A stretch of 64,000 nucleotides of DNA from Gammaproteobacteria bacterium. Lineage in GTDB: Bacteria > Pseudomonadota > Gammaproteobacteria > Nevskiales > Nevskiaceae. The translations under genes and the position numbers were made by a program. The stretch is taken from NCBI GenBank assembly GCA_022599775.1, contig JAHZLQ010000033.1:111776-175775 (forward strand). The letters run 5' to 3'. How positions within the stretch are numbered: the first letter of the stretch is position 1; each line of letters begins with the position of its first letter. Positions 61,102 to 64,000 of the stretch are shown here, in pieces. Below the pieces are notes generated by a model, which saw nothing but the letters and a program-made list of their open reading frames with translations, was not told where the DNA came from and did no database searches.

Positions 61102-61561
61102 GTGCGTCTCTCCATAAGGCAGTGTTCGGCATTGAATGGGCATGCGATCTCGGCCGCCCCGCTACCGTGAAGACGGCGTCGTTAATGCAGGGTGAAGCCG
61201 GCGCGAATTTGCATTTGCCTGCCCCGACGACATCCCAAAGCGGTCGAAACGAACGATCGGCGCTCGGGAGCAGACATGCGCGGACGGTGCGCATTCGGCG
61301 TGCCCGGCGAGGAAGGCTCGCTGCAAGTTCCTTCGACTGCGAAATGCACGACCGTGCGGACGGTGCCCTTCAAATTGCGGACTGGCGATGGCCTGGCGTC
61401 GTCCGGCATTTCTGAATCCGGACCGGTCAGCGCATCGGCGATCAGGTGATCGCCGGGCCGACGACAACGATCAGCAGCCCGCAAAAAGCGGGACGAGCCG
61501 GGCACGCGGATTGAGGTGGGCTGACGGTCTTTAGCCACCCTACCGACGAGGAATCCACGCT
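61102..61561. other. Divergent intergenic region between katE and zinc-ADH gene
   Basis: 460 bp containing the promoters of katE (leftward) and the dehydrogenase (rightward). Open frames of 60-150 codons exist on both strands but have no ribosome sites or recognisable motifs. I see no clear operator. Confidence 0.5.
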
Positions 61562-62728
61562 ATGAAGGCCTTGACCTACCATCGAAATCACGACGTCCGT
61601 GTCGAGAATGTTCCGGATCCGATCATCGAGAATGACGACGACATCCTGTTGCGCGTGACCGCCACCGCGATCTGCGGATCCGATCTGCATCTGTATCGAG
61701 GCAAGGTGCCGGGAATGAAATCGGGCGACGTACTCGGCCACGAGTTCATGGGCATCGTGGAAGACACGGGCGCGCTGGTCACCGAGGTCTCGCGCGGCGA
61801 TCGCGTCGTCGTGCCGTTCACCATCTCCTGCGGGACATGCTTTTTCTGCGAACGTGATCTGTATGCGGCCTGTGAAACGACCAATCCGGATCGCGGCGCG
61901 CTACTCAACCGAAAGAACATCGCCTCTGCCGCCGGCCTGTTCGGCTATACACATCTCTATGGCGGCTATGCCGGCGGTCAGGCCGAATACGTACGCGTAC
62001 CGAGGGCCAACGTCGGTCCGCTGAAGATTCCCGATACGCTCGACGACGAATCGGTTCTGTTTCTGTCCGACATCCTGCCGACCGGCTATCAGGCCGTGCT
62101 CAACGCCGGTGTCGGACCCGGCTCCACGCTTGCGATCTTTGGCGCCGGTCCGGTCGGCTGCATGGCCGCCGCCTGCGCCAGGATGCTCGGCGTGGAACGC
62201 ATCTTCATGGTGGACCATCATCCATACCGTCTGGCATTCGCGGCGCAGACCTACGGTGCCGAACCGATCAATTTCGACGATGCGGATCCGGCCGAGAAGA
62301 TCGTCGAGGCCACTGAGTTTCGGGGCGTGGACGCCAGCATCGACGCGATCGGCTTCGAGGCCAAAGGCAGTACCGTCGAAACCGCCTTGACGAAACTGAA
62401 GATCGAACCGTCGAGCGGCGCGGCCCTGCGTCAGGCGATCGCATCGACACGACGTGGCGGCACGATCAGCGTACCGGGCCTCTACGCCGGGTTCATCCAC
62501 GGTTTCCTGTTCGGTGACGCTTTCGACAAAGGCCTCAGTTTCCGTATGGGACAGACGCATGTGCAGCGCTACATGCCGGAGCTGCTTGATTGCATCGAGC
62601 GCGGCGAACTGAAACCGGAGGCGATCATCACGCACCGCATGCCGCTGAGCGAAGCCGCGCGCGCTTACGAAATTTTCGACAAGCGGCAAGAGGACTGCCG
62701 GAAAGTGGTGCTGACTCCAGATCGCTAA
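61562..62728 (+). CDS. Zinc-dependent alcohol dehydrogenase
   Basis: 388 residues. Catalytic zinc residues in [12 protein letters not shown] and LGHEFMG; structural zinc loop [15 protein letters not shown]; Rossmann [18 protein letters not shown]. It has the insertion and the [19 protein letters not shown] C-terminus of the FDH-like branch (same branch as the gene at 39755). It oxidises alcohols or aldehydes with NAD; substrate unknown. It is alone in its direction, next to the catalase in a stress setting. Confidence 0.87.
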   Translation: MKALTYHRNHDVRVENVPDPIIENDDDILLRVTATAICGSDLHLYRGKVPGMKSGDVLGHEFMGIVEDTGALVTEVSRGDRVVVPFTISCGTCFFCERDLYAACETTNPDRGALLNRKNIASAAGLFGYTHLYGGYAGGQAEYVRVPRANVGPLKIPDTLDDESVLFLSDILPTGYQAVLNAGVGPGSTLAIFGAGPVGCMAAACARMLGVERIFMVDHHPYRLAFAAQTYGAEPINFDDADPAEKIVEATEFRGVDASIDAIGFEAKGSTVETALTKLKIEPSSGAALRQAIASTRRGGTISVPGLYAGFIHGFLFGDAFDKGLSFRMGQTHVQRYMPELLDCIERGELKPEAIITHRMPLSEAARAYEIFDKRQEDCRKVVLTPDR

Positions 62729-62750
62729 GAGCGTTGGGCTTCGACGCTTT

Positions 62751-62844
62751 TAACGGCCATGCCGCGAGCGATACCCGGCACAATGAATCGCCTGCGGCAC
62801 GGCCGTTCCCCTCACCCACCGCTCGCAGTCGCGAGCGGTCCCCC
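62751..62844. repeat. ~94-bp double-hairpin repeat, copy 1
   Basis: Starts TAACGGCCATGCCGCGAGCG and ends AGCGGTCCCCC. Two inverted repeats are visible: 14-bp arms AACGGCCATGCCGC / GCGGCACGGCCGTT (one mismatch), and the perfect 9-bp pair ACCGCTCGC-AGTC-GCGAGCGGT at 62818-62839. A near-copy in the same orientation lies at 63895. Such GC-rich double palindromes behave like REP/MITE units. Confidence 0.85.
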
Positions 62845-62888
62845 AACCGCCTGTCCTTGATGGCTATGGGCAATGCCGGAAGCTCGGA

Positions 62889-63821
62889 CTACTCGGCCAC
62901 GTTCGACCGCTTTCCCGCTGTGGACTGGCTCAAGCCGATTTGCCGGCGCATCGCCTCGACGCGGGGATGCGGTCGGCGTCGCTGGCGCAGCGCCCAGGGC
63001 AATCCGCGAACGGTTTCGACTATCGTCTGCAATCGCGTTCCGGCCAGATCCCCGGTCATCAACAAACGCTTGGTCCGGTGCAAGGCCTCGCCGACCGGCA
63101 AGCGCATCCATGCCGTCCAGACAGCGTTCCGCGTCACGGTTCGATGCCGTCCCGCGCGGTCGCGTATCCGGGAAGGCCGATGCCAGGCACGGATCGCATC
63201 CAGATACACCAGTTGCCAACCGGCGGCGGCAAGGTCGATCGCCATCAGCTCTTCTTCGCCGCCCACGAAGAAGCGTTGCTCGAAGCCTCCGACCTCCAGA
63301 AAGGCCTCGACCCGGATGATGACGGCACAGGCGAGAAAGCCGAGAATTTCAGGCTGCGGCAAGCCGGCCGTTCGCAGCGGGCTTTGTGCCATTTCCCGGC
63401 AGGTCGGATCGACATCACCGTGACCCGACAACCTCAGTTCCGCACACAGCAGACCGACGCGCGGATACGCCTGCAGAAACGAGATCGCAGACCGGAATGC
63501 CCCGGCCTCCCACCAGGAATCGTCGTCGGCAAACGCGACGAAGGGTGTGTGTGCTGCGACAACCCCATCGTTGCGCCCCGCCGCGCCGGCGTTGTTCCGC
63601 CGACGAATGACTCGCACCGGAGGATTGCGCTCCGCCAAGCGGCGTGCGGTGTCATCGGTCGACGCGTTATCGACGACGATGATTTCAGGTTTTTCCGGCA
63701 ATCCCTGCAGACGATCGAGCGTGTTCATCAGCTCGTCACATCGATTGTGGGTCAGCACCACCACCGTAATCAGTGGCGGCTCGGCAAAGCCCGACCTGGC
63801 AGTTTGCATGGTTCGAGACAT
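62889..63821 (-). CDS. Family 2 glycosyltransferase (rhamnosyl/glycan type)
   Basis: 310 residues from ATG 63821 (or ATG 63809). GT-A fold: ITVVVLTHNRCDELMNTLD, IVVDNASTDDTARRL, NNAGAAGRNDGV, and the metal-binding FADDDSWW, followed by RVEAFLEVGGFEQRFFVGGEEELMA (read as EAFLEVGGFEQRFF then GGEEEL), the acceptor-site helix. It lies alone between two copies of the double-hairpin repeat. It probably builds a surface polysaccharide or glycolipid; donor and acceptor unknown. Confidence 0.88.
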   Translation of the reverse strand: MSRTMQTARSGFAEPPLITVVVLTHNRCDELMNTLDRLQGLPEKPEIIVVDNASTDDTARRLAERNPPVRVIRRRNNAGAAGRNDGVVAAHTPFVAFADDDSWWEAGAFRSAISFLQAYPRVGLLCAELRLSGHGDVDPTCREMAQSPLRTAGLPQPEILGFLACAVIIRVEAFLEVGGFEQRFFVGGEEELMAIDLAAAGWQLVYLDAIRAWHRPSRIRDRAGRHRTVTRNAVWTAWMRLPVGEALHRTKRLLMTGDLAGTRLQTIVETVRGLPWALRQRRRPHPRVEAMRRQIGLSQSTAGKRSNVAE

Positions 63822-63894
63822 GGTTCCGGCACCAAGGTCTGTTGTCCACGAAGCATTCGACCGCCCGCGCCCGGCGTCGCTTGCGAACCACCGC

Positions 63895-64000
63895 TAACGG
63901 CCATGCCGCGAGCGGCACCGATCAGAATGAATGGTCTGCGGCATGGCCGCTCCCTCACCCACCGCTCGCAGTCGCGAGCGGTCCCCCCTCTCCCGCAAGC
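63895..64000. repeat. ~94-bp double-hairpin repeat, copy 2
   Basis: TAACGGCCATGCCGCGAGCG at 63895 through the perfect pair ACCGCTCGC-AGTC-GCGAGCGGT (63961-63982) to the C run at 63987. The outer arms read AACGGCCATGCCGC / GCGGCATGGCCGCT. The remaining bases CTCTCCCGCAAGC to the window edge look like the first half of a further CTCCCGC...GCGGGAG palindrome. Same orientation as copy 1. Confidence 0.85.

Overview
This is about 64 kb of GC-rich bacterial chromosome, densely coded on both strands, with no rRNA, tRNA or CRISPR array that I can recognise. A TonB receptor, many c-di-GMP and two-component proteins, a sigma-54 factor and a short interspersed repeat of a kind common in Gammaproteobacteria suggest a free-living gammaproteobacterium. 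A steroid degrader of the Nevskiales/Steroidobacterales type would fit, but that placement is inference.

Region 1 (1-10.7 kb): the end of a CHASE-GGDEF diguanylate cyclase, a short-chain dehydrogenase (SDR), a TonB-dependent receptor, a secreted HExxH peptidase-like protein, and a 1512-residue membrane receptor with several PAS domains, GGDEF and EAL.

Region 2 (10.7-26.9 kb) is the metabolic core: a nearly complete pathway for the last two steroid rings (C/D rings, the HIP or KstR2-type pathway of actinobacteria). A leftward block carries a FadD3-like HIP-CoA ligase, two SDRs and a SnoaL-like protein. A divergent rightward operon carries an HsaC/TesB-type extradiol dioxygenase, IpdA, IpdB, a crotonase, IpdC, EchA20, FadE31- and FadE32-like dehydrogenases, a FadA6-like thiolase, an SDR and a FadE30-like protein fused to a second dehydrogenase unit. 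Many of its genes overlap by 1-4 bases or are separated by a few bases. The ligase activates the C/D-ring acid. FadE30-like, IpdC and SDR enzymes process the side arm and 5-hydroxyl. EchA20 opens ring D, IpdAB opens ring C, and FadE31/32 with the thiolase finish beta-oxidation.

Region 3 (26.9-33.7 kb): rhomboid protease, small membrane protein, DUF547 and DUF1223 exported proteins, AraC regulator, PhoD-like phosphatase facing a TetR regulator, and nicotinamidase.

Region 4 (33.7-35.3 kb) is a small, less GC-rich accessory islet. It has a toxin-antitoxin pair behind a four-unit 8-bp operator-like array, flanked by two copies of a 34-bp direct repeat, with a 10-bp inverted repeat and a 23-bp tandem duplication at the toxin stop codon.

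Region 5 (35.3-54.5 kb) is a signalling and stress block: REC-kinase plus NtrC-type regulator, phosphoribosyltransferase, a frameshifted quinone oxidoreductase with an intact paralogue, a formaldehyde-dehydrogenase-like enzyme, a DksA-like protein, two stand-alone CheB domains, a CheB-CheR-PAS-HWE kinase with its receiver, ChaB, dodecin, a degenerate kinase, RpoN, ExoD and SDRs.

Region 6 (54.5-64 kb): HPII catalase KatE followed at very close spacing by an acyl-CoA-dehydrogenase-like protein, PIG-L deacetylase, methyltransferase and glycosyltransferase, which look like one operon of unknown product. A zinc alcohol dehydrogenase follows, then a glycosyltransferase gene bracketed by two copies of a ~94-bp double-hairpin repeat.
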